Positions 49,822 to 62,559 of a stretch of DNA of 64,000 bases are shown piece by piece. How positions within the stretch are numbered: the first letter of the stretch is position 1; each line of letters starts with the position of its first letter. The position numbers were made by a program, and so were the translations under genes. Where the stretch lies: the NCBI RefSeq assembly GCF_029852145.1, contig NC_079971.1, positions 25,074,563-25,138,562 of the forward strand, given 5' to 3'. This DNA is from Microplitis mediator. Taxonomy: Eukaryota > Arthropoda > Insecta > Hymenoptera > Braconidae. The notes under the pieces were generated by a model, which saw only the letters and a program-made list of their open reading frames with translations, searched no databases and was not told the DNA's origin.

Positions 49822-50300
49822 CTGTGGGCAGTTGATTTAAAAATAAAATGAATTTTGACAGTGAACACAAAAGAATTTTTTTTGGTCAAAATTTTGAAAT
49901 TTTCGTACTAATTGGAGTGACCAACTTCCCCCATGTTTTTTCTAGAGAGTGAGTTAGTAAGCAGTTGCAAAAAAAAAAACATTTTGTTAAAAATATGGCT
50001 CATTTTGCCCCGCACATAAAAAATTTTGTTAGGTTTATATATATAACCGTGGGCAGTTGATTTAAAAATAAAATGAATTTTGATAGTGAACACAAAAAAT
50101 TTTTTTCTGGTCGAAATTTTGAAATTTTCGTACTAATTGGAGTGACCAACTTCCCCCATATTTTTTCTAAAGAGTGAATTAGTAAGAAGTTGCAAAAAAA
50201 AAATTTATTAAAAAATGGTGGCTCATTTTGCCCCACACATGAAAAATTTAGTATATATTTATATATATAACCGTGGGCAGTTGATTTAAAAATAAAATGA
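49590..50300. repeat. Tandem repeat with expandable (TA)n, three units
   Basis: CAACTTCCCCCAT recurs at 49671, 49922 and 50147. Each unit has TGGCTCATTTTGCCCC(A/G)CA, a (TA)n tract of different length, and CGTGGGCAGTTGATTTAAAA. The first unit's (TA)20 at 49781-49820 explains its larger size (251 against 225 bp). It ends about 130 bp before the receptor's first coding exon. Confidence 0.8.
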
Positions 50301-50427
50301 ATTTTATTATATATTTTTATTGACGAAAACGTTTTATAGGCTTTCAGTATAAAAAACTCTGGACAGTGGGGGTCTGTTACATCTTGTAACTCTTTTTGTT
50401 AACGATCGAATAATTTGTGTTTCAGAA

Positions 50428-53400
50428 ATGCGGAGCGAGGTGGGCGAATGGTTAGCAACTTGTGTCGGTTCTCCAATTTGCATACTTTTATTGTCCTGGT
50501 CGCTGCTCATCTACCAGAACCAGCCGTCATCCTTGAAACGGAGGATCGACGTCCTTACAGTTGCCGTTATCACGCAGAGCCTGGCACATCAGTTAGGATT
50601 GATACTTTATGCCATACTTACACTTATACATCCGGCCAATCATTTTGGAGGTGAGAAATTTGATTTACTATCGGGTGGGGGGGAAATGTTACAAATAAGG
50701 AGCGCGAAATTTTGATGGTTTTGAAACGCAATCGACTGATTTTTACTATTTTTAAGTAATTTTGGATGTCAAGTCACTTGTCAGGTATTTTTATGGACCC
50801 TGAGGGTCAAGTTTTTGATTAATTGCTGATATGTTACAGAAATATGTTCAGCGCTGGTCTGGCTTCTGAACACCTCGAGCGTTCTCCAGCAACTGACTCT
50901 GACCTCGATCGCAATCTTCGCTGCGATTTTCAACAAAGAAGACTCAAGCCTGACCAAGAACCACTTGAAGTACCATTTGGTCTCGCTGACGGTAATCAGT
51001 TCGTGCATCGGATTCACGGGGATCTTGAACTTTGAATCCGATACCTGCGTGTTTTTGGCACAAGAAGTTTCACCAAAATACGGACTCTTTGTCAATGCTC
51101 TGAAGATTCTTCTGCTCTTCGGAACAATCTGCGGCCTGTGTATCGCCATTTTCAAGGACGCGTGTCGGTCCCCGAAGTCGGAGCTCCTGCAATCGGTGTC
51201 CGACCTTTCGGATACCAGTTCAAAGAACTCGGGATTCGAGCACCAGCACCACTGGGACCCTTCCAATGGGTCATTTACCAGCGGGTCCACTAATTCGAGG
51301 GCCTGTTTGAGGAAACGGAAAACTCGGGTCGATGAAAGCGGAAGTAAATCAACTGTCTTTAGCATTTTGTTTGTTTGCTATGTCTTTGATCATCTTCCAG
51401 TTTTGGTGAGCAAACTAATTAGATATATATTTTGAAAATTGAGAAAATTTAATTTACTTTTCGAAATCTCTAATTGGAAGTTTGACAGCTGAAGGTTTTC
51501 TTAATTGGCTGTAGGGTTTAATTTTTATTTTAAATTAGGGAACACGTCCTGATAAGGAAAATTTATGTTCTTAATTGGGGAATTACTTTTGTAAATGGAA
51601 ATCATTTTTTCTTTTTCTGAAAAAGGATTTTTTAATAAGGAGATTGCATTTTTAAATGAGGAAAGTTTTCTAGAAGTAAATGAACACTTATTGAGATAAA
51701 TCAACGGTAGTACAAGAAATTAAAAATTTTTTTTGCGCGAAAAAAATAAAAATCATCAGTTTCAACTGAAAATTCAGTGATGGGCATACTTAAGTACATT
51801 TGTATTTTGAGTACTAATTCAGTAATAAATACTTTGATATATAATAATTTTTTTTTGTAGAGTAAAAATATGCAAGTAATTAGTATTTTGAACAAGTACT
51901 AAATACGACATACCGAAGTACTTAGTATTTTATTTATTATCTAATTACAAATACTTTTAATTTTTCCTAGTACTAAATACAATAGTATTTAGTATTTTAT
52001 TTTTAGACTAAATAAGAATACTTTTGTACTCATAGAACGGTTCAAGTACTAAGTACATTTGTACTGAGATTAAAAGTTGCATTTAAGTACTAGATCATTG
52101 GTATTTCTAACAAAAAATAATTAAAAACTCCCAGAGTATTTTTTAGATTGACTATAGAAGTTAAGCCAATAATAAATTAAAACGATTAAACCTTTTAACT
52201 CTACAAGAACTTTTTATTTTAAATTTTATGTCAATAGAAAAAAGTTTTTTTTTTTTTAAGAACCCGTAAAGAAATGATGTTATAAAATTTGATATAATAA
52301 TTTTTGCTCGGGTATATAAAAATGATTGATTAGATTACTGGTTGAAGCTGAAACATAAACTGTACGCGTGCACTTATTTGAACTAAACAGTATAAATTTG
52401 ACAATAATATATTAATATCATCTAATGAATAAATTTGACTATTAAAATCTTAGGAGTGCAATAGTATATTCAAAAATGATAATTTTAAGTCTCAATCGTC
52501 GTATGTAAAGTTCTGGTAGTGATAGAATAAGTATTCAAAATTTTTTTTTAATAGATACTGTGACAATTATAAGTTGTAATTACAATTATGCTTAGTACTT
52601 ATATCAAATTTAAGTAAAAAGTACTACAACAAGTACAATGTATTTAGTATAGATAAATCGTAAAAAATACTAAGTTACAAACTATTTAGTACTTTGTCTG
52701 TTTTTGAGGATAAGTATTTTTTAGACACGTACCAATAATTCATTTGGGTTTCAAGTCAAATTTTACTTAAATACTCAGTATTTATTAAATCCTATTTTGC
52801 CCATCCCTGTGAAAATTCATTTTTTCTATTGAAAAAATATTTTTTCAGTGACTTAATAATTTTATAAAAAAAATTCAAATTTTTTAAGACTGAAATTTTT
52901 TTTTACATCGGAAAACACTTTTTATAATTAAAAAAATAAATTTTCAGTGTAATTAAATAATTAACTAAATAAATTCAAGATTTTCTAAGATAAAAATCTT
53001 TCGTGTAAGAAAATTATTTCCTTAAAAAAAAATACTCAAGAACGTAAGCTAAAAGTAAATGAATCGTCTTTTTCTCGTGAAAAATTAAATGACTTTCTAA
53101 AAAAATTAAAATTTTTTCAAGGATTCAAAAATTTACTCGCAACAAAAATCGTTTATTTTAATTAAGAAACACGATTTGAATAAAACAAAAATCATATATA
53201 ATTAAATAATTAAAAATACTAAACAAAGACATAATATATAACTTAAAGTAAAGACTTAAGAACAAGGTAACCACATTCCTAATTAGATAAACACTTTTCC
53301 TTTGTCTCAATCCGTCTCTAGCTTGCAACGATAACGAAAACAACAGTAAAGAATATTAAGTGCGCTAATGTTATTCCGACCTCGTGAACTCAAAATGGCA

Positions 53401-56400
53401 TCAAACCCAATTTTAAAATGGTACAATCTGCTTACAGATCATGCATAACCAATTAGTTACATCTATGTCAACACCCAACACTCCTCGTTTATAAATATAT
53501 ATGTATATATATTAACTAAACCTCCTTTTCTATATCTACATACTATATATATATTACTCTCTATTTTTTGATACATTGATTATTTTATTTGCTCGCGATG
53601 TTCAAGAGATTAGGTCACAATTTCTCCCGCGATTTCGAATCCTGAACGTGCATGGAATCAAGATAATGATTAATCATTATTAAATATTATGCATTTACTT
53701 CCTGTTAATAGGTCAATTTAATATATATACATATATATCTATTTTATGATCTAACTAAAGCTTGCAATTTATTAAAATAATTTTTATGAAAAGAAATAAA
53801 TTTTTATTTACTATTTCGAAATTATTCCCGCCTCCAAAATTTGAATTTGAATATTTTTGAAATATTTTGTAAATTTTAATGTCATATTTATTTGAAGTAG
53901 AGTTTAATATTTTCAGAAATTTTTTTGTCCAAAAATTTTTTTACGTGTCCCATTTTACCTCGAGTGTTTCATATTTCTCTGAAATTAGTAATCCATATAA
54001 AATTAGTGAAATTTTTCCCGCCTCCAAAATTTGAATTTGAATATTTTTGAAATCTTTTTTAAATTTTAATGTCATATTTATTTGAAGTAGAGTTTAATAT
54101 TAAGTTCAAAAATTTTTTTGTCAAAAAATTTTTTTATGTGTCCCATTTTACCTCGAGTGTTTCATATTTCTCTGAAATTAGTAATCCATATAAAATTAGT
54201 GAAATTTTTCCCGCCTCCAAAATTTGAATTTGAATTTTTTTTAAATCTGTTTTAAATTTTAATGTCATATTTATTTGAAGTAGAGTTTAATATTTTCAAA
54301 AATTTTTTTGTCCAAAAATTTTTTTACGTGTCCCATTTTACCTCGAGTGTTTCATATTTCTCTGAAATTAGTAATCCATATAAAATTAGTGAAATTTTTC
54401 CCGCCTCCAAAATTTGAATTTTAATTTTTTTTAAATCTTTTTTAAATTTTAATGTCATATTTATTTGAAGTAGAGTTTAATATTAAGTTCAAAAATTTTT
54501 TTGTCCAAAAATTTTTTTATGTGTCCCATTTTACCTCGAGTGTTTCATATTTTTCTGAAATTAGTAATCCATATAAAATTAGTGAAATTTTTTTTTTCAA
54601 AACTTCCGCAATATTCCATCGATCTCCGGTCTCATATATATTTTTTTAAAGTTATTTAATAATGAGGTTCATAATTGTATTGAGGATTTTCGAACGAGTG
54701 AACATGCCGGATTCTAGGTTGGTTGAACTCTGGGTGTGACATCCGTAAATTTAAAAATAATAAAATATCAAAAAATATTTTGCAATTAATTATTAATAAT
54801 TTTCTAAAATAAATATATATATTTAACAACTTACCAAAAATATAAATTAAATGATTATGATAAACTTCCGAAATCGGCTAGTGAAAGTTTAAAAGTTTAA
54901 TCGTAATAAATATATATGTTAATAATTAATTATAAATATTAATTTTTTTTTTTTTTTTAGTTTTACTAAAGAGTGTTATTATAAATTACAGAGTTCAAGT
55001 TTTGAGAGTAGTTAATTATTTATACGGGTATGTTTAGAGTAGTAATTTAAAATTTTGAAATAATATATAATGTGAAGAGAAATTTTAACGTTTCACTTGC
55101 ATGCTCGAGTACCTTTCTATTCATATCTTGTGACAAGTGTTATTATTGTTGTTAATAATGTACTTGTTATTATAATAATCATTATTGCTATTGTTGTTAT
55201 GGCTGTCCTCATTTGCTGCTACAAATAAGCAACTCAATTGCATAAGCCGTTAAAGTATATGATAAGTGATAATCAATTCTAAACGAATGCGTGTTTAAAT
55301 TTTATTTAATTTTTTTTGTGACGTCAATCAATTTTCTGGTCAATGATTTTTTTTTATGTTACAAAAATTCTACCGGAAAGTCAATTTTTCCTTTTTGATT
55401 TCGAGTTCAAAAGCCTCAAAAATGCGTAAATTTAATGAAAAATCATTTTTTTGGGAATAAAAATTTAAATATGACGAGTTTGCTTCAAAAGCCGAAGGCT
55501 AATGCAGCAAACACTCAGAAAATTTTAATAAAATGTGAAATTCAGACAAAAAATTTTTTATCAGAATCATTTATTAAATAAATGAATGTAAATATGGCAA
55601 GTTTGCTGCACGAGCCTTCGGCTAATGCAGCAAACATTCAAAAATTTCTGTTAAAATCTAAAATTAAGACAAAATACTTTTCTTATCATAATAATTTATC
55701 AAATCAAAGATTGTAAATATACCAAGTTGGCTGCATGGGCCTTTGGCTAATGCAGCAAACACTCAGAAAATTTGAATAAAATATGAAATTCAGACAAAAA
55801 ATTTTTTATCAGGATCGTTTATCAAATAGAAGATTGTAAGTATGCCAAGTTTGCTGCACAAGCCTTCGGCTAATGCAGCAAACATTCAAAAATTTCTGTT
55901 AAAATATAAAAGTAAGATAAAATACTTTTCTTATCATAATAATTTATCAAATAAAAGATTGTAAATATACCAAGTTGGCTGCGTGGGCCTTTGGCTAATG
56001 CAACAAACACTCAAAAGTCTTCAGAAAATGTATAATGATCTCTAATAAAATCTGAATTAAATAAATATAAAAGTAATATCTCCAAAACATAAAAGTTCGC
56101 AAAGTTTTCCATCTAAGCCTAAGGTCAGTGCGGCAATCACTTCCCTAATTTCCCTCTGCTGCATAATTACGATACTTTTCTGCAAAATATCATAAAAATT
56201 CGCAGTACATCTCTTTTAAAAGACATTAAAACTCTAAATAACATGAAAAAATTAACAATAATCTTAATAATAAATAATTTTATTATTCGTCTGAAAATAA
56301 TTTTCTATTTACACGAAAAGTAGGTAAATTTTCACCAGCACAATTTCACCCGTACTGATTAATCTTACATTAATATCCCATCAACACATTTCAAAGTGAA

Positions 56401-59400
56401 TGTTCTTTAGCTTATAAAACATACAAGTGCGTCATAAAAAAATGGTTTTTAATAAAACGCCTTATTTCACTTTGCAGAAACTATCGAAATAATTATCATG
56501 ATAATTACTCACGCGCAATTATAATTATTATTGTTATTATTTTTATGTTTATATATTTCTTGTACGTTTTGCCATGTAGTTAAACCATATGAAACAAATA
56601 AATAAATTCAAACATTTATACAATATATATATTAAATAAGATAACGTTTGAACGATACACGAACTCCTGAAAGCGCGACCGTTTGTTTTCACCGAATCGC
56701 GTAAAATCGAAAGTTTTTTTACGACGTAAGAATAATGTCGGACTTTTTTGATGAGCAAATAAATATGTACTTATATATATTTATATTAATTACCGGTTTT
56801 TATTTTTAATAAAAAAAAATTCTTTACAATTTTTTTATCCTTTCATATAAATCCGAATTTTTTGAGCGAAAGATTAAGAATAAATTTTCTATTTACTTTT
56901 TAAATATTTAAGATTTAAAATTCGCGCCTTTTTTTTAAATTTAAAAAGTTACGTTTTGGGGAATTTTTCAGACATATCTCAGCTGTAAAAATTTTAATAG
57001 ACTGATTTAATTATTTTCAGGTAATTTCGATAAGACCCGAACTATTACAAGGATTTTGCACCCCGCAAAATATAGCAATATGGCTGCCGCTAATAAAGGA
57101 CACATTGCTGCCAGTATTTTTGGCAATTTTTGACAAAATGTTTTGCCGTTACGTCGCTAAAGTTTACACGAAACAAGACAATTTGCGTAAGCTTGCTCAC
57201 TGTGAGTATTAATTTGTAATTACAGCTGCAAAATTATTAAAAAATTTCAAAATTTTCGTCAAATATTTCATAAAAATTTTGTCCTAAGGTGGCGTAGACG
57301 GTAAATTCAGGCATTTTGAGCAAGACGCAGAGTACAAATTGCAATTGAATCTAAATCATGGGTTAAAATTTCCGTTGACCAATGGCAGCCTTTATGGGAG
57401 GCTTCACAATCATCAGAATCGTAGTAAGTTTTTTTGACAATGAATTAATTTTAACAAATTTACCGAAGCGCTTAATAGGAGTAGAATTTTAAAAGTAATA
57501 ATTTTTTTTCATTCAATTAAATTTAGTTAAATATGACTAGGAAACCGGAAGTAATAGCGGCAGTGAAATTTTGATTGTTAAAATGATTTCTACATCTTGG
57601 ATATTAAAGTATTTTTTTAAACAGAATCATTTTAATTTGAAAAAAAATTTTGAAAGTTAATTTTGATGTCAACTTCAAATTTTTTAATTTCTCGATTTAT
57701 GCAACAATAAATTTAATTGGGTGATTTATTTGAAATATATAAGCGTTAGATAAAGAGGGGGGGGGGTGGGCCCGCAAAAGTACTAATGAATTTTTAAGCG
57801 CGGAAATTTGGCGAATTTTTTTTGACTTCCATTTGAAAAATTAAACAAAATTTTGCAAAGATAATATTCATCTACTGCTCATACATTTCGGTATAAATTA
57901 GTATACTAATACAACTAATTTATGAAAAACTACTCTTCGTGTTCGAAGTGTGCAATAAAAAAATATTTTTTCAGCAAGAACAGGAACAATAACAATGGGA
58001 ATTCAACATTACCCTCGTACACAATCACTGAGTGACGACAATTACGGTTCGCTGCCCGCGGAACTTACGTCATTTACTAGTTCGACATTCGAACCTCGTC
58101 AGCTAAAAGATTCAAAGACAAATTCAATCGACACCCAGTCAACGCAACGTCTTATAAAACTCAATGAGAATTTTGAATTTGGCGCGAAACGTAAAATCGG
58201 TAGCACGGATGTCTTTGGCCAGAATATGGAAAACCTGGTGCAGCTGGACGAGCCAAAGCGGCTGAAGCAGTTCGCCAGGAGTCTTGACGAAATTAGAGAA
58301 GAGGTTCCCAAGAAATCTGATAAAGATTTGAAGATTCAGACGAGGAAAGATGAACAGGAATTTACGCGGAATTTGGTGAGACGGAACGCGAGTTTCGATC
58401 ACTCGAAGTATCTGCGGGTGGGACTTGACTCCAGGACTTATGACATCAAGGATCTGATAAGGAAGGATCGGCACATGGATTTGATACTAAAGCGCGATAG
58501 TAATTTTGAGGAAGACGGTTGCTTTGATAGCTCGGATGACGGGAGTTGCGATTTTGATAACGAGAATTTTGATGACACGCTCAGTTCCTGTAAGAGTCGG
58601 AGCAGAAGTTGCTGTTCTGTCACTACGGTCGCTAATGATGACTTTGAATTTTTCCAACGTAAAGGAACTAAGGTAATTTTTTTTTTATTCGATATCTCGA
58701 TTTATTTAATCGATTTTGTGAAATTAATAAAAAAAAATTTGTAATCGATAAATCGATTTTTATACAAAGTTTCGATAAATATAATTTTAATAAATAAATC
58801 GATAATAATATAAAATCGATTTTGAGAATTTTTAGTTTTTTTTATTCGATATCTCGATTTAAGTTTAATCGATTTTGTGAAATTAATAAAAAAAAATTTG
58901 TAATCGATAAATCGATTTTCATACATAGTTTCGATAAAAATAATTTTAATAAATAAATCGATAATAATTTAAAATCGATTTTGAGAATTTTTAGTTTTTT
59001 TTATTCGATATCTCGATTTCAGTTTAATCGATTTTGTGAAATTAATAATAAAAATTTGTAATCGATAAATCGATTTTCATACAAAGTTTCGATAAATATA
59101 ATTTCAATAAATAAATCGATAATAATTTAAAATCGATTTGGAGAATTTTTAGTTCGATTCAATGTTGTTATAAAAATCGATATTGATTTTGAATTAAATA
59201 TCGATTTGTCTGATTTATAGTTCAAATTATTGAATTTAAAAATAAATCGATATCGATTTTGAGTTCAAAATCGATTTGGTGATTATGGATAATAATTGAA
59301 AATCGATATTTGCAATATTAATTTAATAAATCGAAATCTCATAAAAAATCGCGGAATTAAAATTTGAATCGATTAATTAATCGACTATGTCGTCAATTTT

Positions 59401-60672
59401 TAATCCTAGAATCCAACTTTTAAATCGATATTTTAAACTTTAAATCGATAGATCGTTTAACTTAAACCGATATATCAATTTTAATTCAAAGTTCTTATAA
59501 GTCAAATTTTAACATATATGGGATATCTCGATTCATTTAATCGATTTTGTGAAATTAATAAAAAAAATTTGTAATCGATAAATCGATTTTCACACAAAGT
59601 TTCGATAAATATAATTTTAATAAATAAATCGATAATAATTTAAAATCGATTTGGAGAATTTTTAGTTCGATTCAAAGTTTTTATAAAAATCGATATTGAT
59701 TTTGAATTAAATATCGATTTGTCTGATTTATAGTTCAAGTTATTGAATTTAAAAATAAATCGATATCGATTTTGAGTTCAAAATCGATTTGGTGATTGTG
59801 GATAATAATCAAAAATCGATATTTGCAATATTAATTTAATAAATCGAAATCTCATAAAAAATCGCGGAATTAAAATTTAAATCGATTAATTTATCGACAA
59901 TGTCTTCAATTTTTAATCCTAGAATCGAACTTTTAAATTTTAAATCGATGGATCGTTTAACTTAAACTGATATATCGATTTTAATTCAAAGTTCTTATAA
60001 GTAGAATTTTAGCAAATAAATCGATAGTAATTTCGAATCGATTTATGGGATTTTTAGTTCGATTTAATGTTTTTATAAAATATCGATATCGATTTTGAAA
60101 TTTATATCGATGTTTTATACTTAAAATCGATGGATCGCTTATTTTGAAATCCATATATCGATCTTCGACAAAATCTATCGATTAAAATAAAACTCGTAAT
60201 TATAAAAAAAAAAAAACTTATGAAACTTTTGATGAAAAATTTTGTTTTTCAGCCGGAAATTTTTTCACCTAAAAAATCGCCAGACAAAATAAATATGAGA
60301 TCGTTTACGCCAAAGATCATTGACGATACTTGGATTATTGATACCAATAATTCCAACCCCATCTCCAACATCAATAATAATAATAATAATAATAATCATT
60401 CAAATCGAAACAATAAAAAAAATATGAAACATTTGAACACAAAGCCCACAATCCATTCCTATCATCTAAAAAAAATATCCCCCGGGTTTTCTATGAACGA
60501 TCTCGACAAACTGTTTCCCGAGGAAAAATCCCAAGACAAACTAACCAATGCTAGTCTAAAAAACACTCTCAAGAGTTCCGAGATCTACCACCTGGACAAC
60601 GGGGACTGCAGACACAACATCGGAGGCTCTGTGCCGGATTTTAAGAAAATATTCATCAGCGAATGTGTTTGA
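50428..60672 (+). CDS. Atypical seven-transmembrane (class A-like) orphan receptor, 6 coding exons
   Basis: Exons 50428-50650, 50840-51405, 57021-57201, 57289-57423, 57975-58672 and 60253-60672 join in phase to 2223 nt, about 740 residues. Hydrophobic segments lie near residues 12-30, 40-67, 76-105, 119-138, 155-179, 246-263 and 281-300. A Cys tops TM3 (C77) and another lies in the second outer loop (C144), the usual disulfide pair. TM6 has CYVFDHLP in place of CWxP, and TM7 has DTLLPVF in place of NPxxY. The DRY motif after TM3 is absent. The third inner loop is about 65 residues, Ser/His-rich. The tail is about 440 residues, with acidic and Ser/Cys-rich stretches and an Asn run near residues 640-655. 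An acceptor-like TTTCAG ends at 50425, so an upstream untranslated exon is likely. I cannot name the ligand or the ortholog. The gene structure is firm; the GPCR class is inference. Confidence 0.8.
51775..52809. mobile_element. hAT-type non-autonomous element, 8-bp target duplication
   Basis: Begins CAGTGATGGGCA and ends TGCCCATCCCTG, inverted ends with one mismatch, a typical hAT signature. TGAAAATT flanks it exactly on both sides (51767-51774 and 52810-52817), an 8-bp target-site duplication. The 1035-bp interior is rich in AGTACTTAGTATTT words and has no transposase frame. It lies in intron 2 of the receptor gene. Confidence 0.88.
53827..54600. repeat. Tandem repeat, period about 191 bp, four copies (intronic)
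   Basis: CCCGCCTCCAAAATTTGAAT recurs at 53827, 54018, 54210 and 54400 (191, 192, 190 bp). Each unit carries GTGTCCCATTTTACCTCGAG. Copies are highly alike, and units 2 and 4 share TTAAGTTCAAAA where units 1 and 3 do not, a sign of dimer-wise expansion. It lies in receptor intron 2. Confidence 0.88.
55480..56135. repeat. Tandem repeat, period about 124 bp, dimeric (248 bp)
   Basis: AATGCAGCAAACA-type words recur at 55501, 55624, 55749, 55872 and 55997, with alternating 123/125-bp steps. Odd and even units differ consistently (CTCAGAAAATTT against TTCAAAAATTTCTG). It lies in receptor intron 2. Confidence 0.85.
58687..60200. repeat. ATCGAT-rich satellite-like array in receptor intron 5
   Basis: ATTCGATATCTCG recurs at 58687, 58844 and 59003 (157, 159 bp). 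A larger segment around TATCGATTTGTCTGATTTAT is duplicated about 515 bp downstream. Nearly every 15-20 bp contains ATCGAT or CGATA. It fills almost the whole intron between exons 5 and 6. Confidence 0.85.
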
Positions 60673-60878
60673 AAGTTTTGTTTTATTTTTTTTTTGACTC
60701 TACTTATTATTAATTAATGGTATTACTAATTAATATTATTAATTCTAAAATATTTACGTAGGGATTGTGTTCAAAATGACATACAGATGTAATATATTTT
60801 TTTAAATGGTAAATTTATTAACCCCAAGTGTGTTTATTTCTTTATAATTATTAATTATTAATTAAAAATATAAAAATT

Positions 60879-60884
60879 AATAAA
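60879..60884 (+). terminator. Likely polyadenylation signal of the receptor gene
   Basis: AATAAA about 207 bp after the TGA stop; another is at 60926-60931. Confidence 0.5.
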
Positions 60885-60984
60885 TAATTGTATATAATTA
60901 TTGTACATTTGTATCTTAATATTTAAATAAATATATTAATGTTAATTAAATGTGTGGTTTATTTATTTCGCTAATTTTTAGGAA

Positions 60985-61345
60985 GTAGAATTACATGAAA
61001 AAAAATTTTAATTTTGGAATTTTATATCTCGGCAATGGCTCATTGTACAAATAAGCTCAGGATGTAATTTGTAGGGAATTTAATGCTCTACAAAAAAAAT
61101 CTCTTATTATTTTTTGATAAATGAATAAAAATAAAAATTCATCGGTTCAAAAGTTATCGGAGCGTCAAGTCAAATTTATACAAGATTTCAAGATCTTTTT
61201 ACTTTTCCGGCAAAACTATCAGACTTATCACAAAATAATATTAGATCTTTTTTGTAGACAATTTTATTTCCTACAAATTATTTCTGATTAAGTTTTTTAA
61301 AACTCCGCATTGTTTTCTAGTTATTTTAATTTTAATGTCAGAGAC
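60985..61345. repeat. Fragment of one arm of a foldback element
   Basis: Shares TTTGTAGGGAATTTAATGCT, CTACAAAAAAAATCTCTTAT and TTGTAGACAATTTTATTTCC with the arms of the elements at 14609 and 62560, but has no matching second arm. It lies 3' of the receptor gene. Confidence 0.6.
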
Positions 61346-61684
61346 TTTTTTTTTTGTTAGCTAATGTTATAAACAAATCGATACGATAAAAATTCGTTTC
61401 AGAAAAAATGTTGTCGATTAATGGTATCAACATTCTGTCGATTTTTTCAATCAAATCCGGACTTTGAAAAAATCCATTTGTATACAACTTTAGTTAAGAA
61501 AAAAAAAAAAAAAAAAAAAAATGGTCTTTGGAGGATACAATAGAAATTTGTTTCGGAAAAAATGCTGACGATTGGTGGTATCTACATTTTGTCAATTTTT
61601 TTTTTATTGTCTTTGATTTTCAATGTAAAAGACTTGAGAGAAAAATTTGTTGGGAAATTTACATGGTAGAGGAGAAAGTCACCG

Positions 61685-61910
61685 GTGCTAGACGGCATCG
61701 GAAGTAGTTCAGCGCTCGCCACTAGATGGCACTCAACCTCTTGTGCTGTCCCTAGTCAGATACGTATTTCAGAGTTTTTATATTCGATACAAAGACAATT
61801 CGAACATGAATATTCTTTTGATATTTGACAGAGTGACAAGAACCTGTTTTGGTGTTCATATAGTAGATGTTTAACTACATAATGACATTAATAATTTCTT
61901 GAATAATTTT
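61685..61910 (+). repeat. Diverged interspersed repeat (copy at 45030-45250)
   Basis: Contains GTTCAGCGCTCGCCACTAGA, TGTCCCTAGT, TATTTCAGAGTT, AGAGTGACAA and GACATTAATAATTTCTTGAA in the order of the other copy. It lies just 3' of the minus-strand short gene at 62100-62460. Confidence 0.55.
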
Positions 61911-62099
61911 TATAAAAAAAAAAAAGGAAGTAAGAAATACTCTCCAGTTAACAAACAAAAATGGATTTTGAATCAAAACAAAATTTCGGAAGACAATATA
62001 TATACAAAATCTGAATGACTATGTTCAATTGATTGATATTACTTGATATAAATAATACATTATTACTATGTCGCATAACCTGTTTTTTCTCTCAGTGTG

Positions 62100-62460
62100 T
62101 TATTTCCACAATAAGTCGGATGCAATTTTCTCTACAAGAGACCAATGAGCAGGATATTGAATATCCACAAATTCTTTTTTTAAACTAAAACTACCGTTCA
62201 TGGTGCCGTCTGCCAAGATATCACTTTTCGAGCCGTCCAACAAACGTGCCCGCACTTTATATATTTCGTATAACGATCCCATTCCTCTGATTATGATCGG
62301 GTGAAATTTTAAAGTTAATCCAATGTGTATTGTTTCGCTCTAATGTTAAATAATATCTTCTTCTTAATTGCTGATGTTCAATTGTCCTTTGAACGTACGC
62401 AAAATTAGGAGCAAACATTATACTACAGTTTTCGTATTCACAATACTTTAACACTGCCAT
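62100..62460 (-). pseudogene. Short gene or gene fragment with a frameshift, unknown family
   Basis: On the minus strand an ATG at 62460 opens MAVLKYCEYENCSIMFAPNF and continues to HWINFKISPDHNQ, where the frame soon stops (62257). A second frame, overlapping by 26 nt, continues from 62282 with GSLYEIYKVRARLLDGSKSD to a TAA at 62100. Both halves look like protein, and the switch is one reading frame apart, suggesting a single ancestral protein of about 118 residues broken by an indel. No splice pair repairs it. It is flanked by transposon sequence on both sides. I do not recognise the family, and a sequencing error cannot be excluded. Confidence 0.4.
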
Positions 62461-62559
62461 TTTCGAATCACTTGAAATTTAAACTTCGACTTTCGAAAGT
62501 TTGTCGAGAACTGAATAATAATTTTGTATCACATTATTTATATATATATATATATATTA

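Noticed and set aside
50781..51365. 194-codon minus-strand frame
   Set aside because: Antisense shadow of receptor exon 2, which has clear membrane segments and in-phase splice sites.
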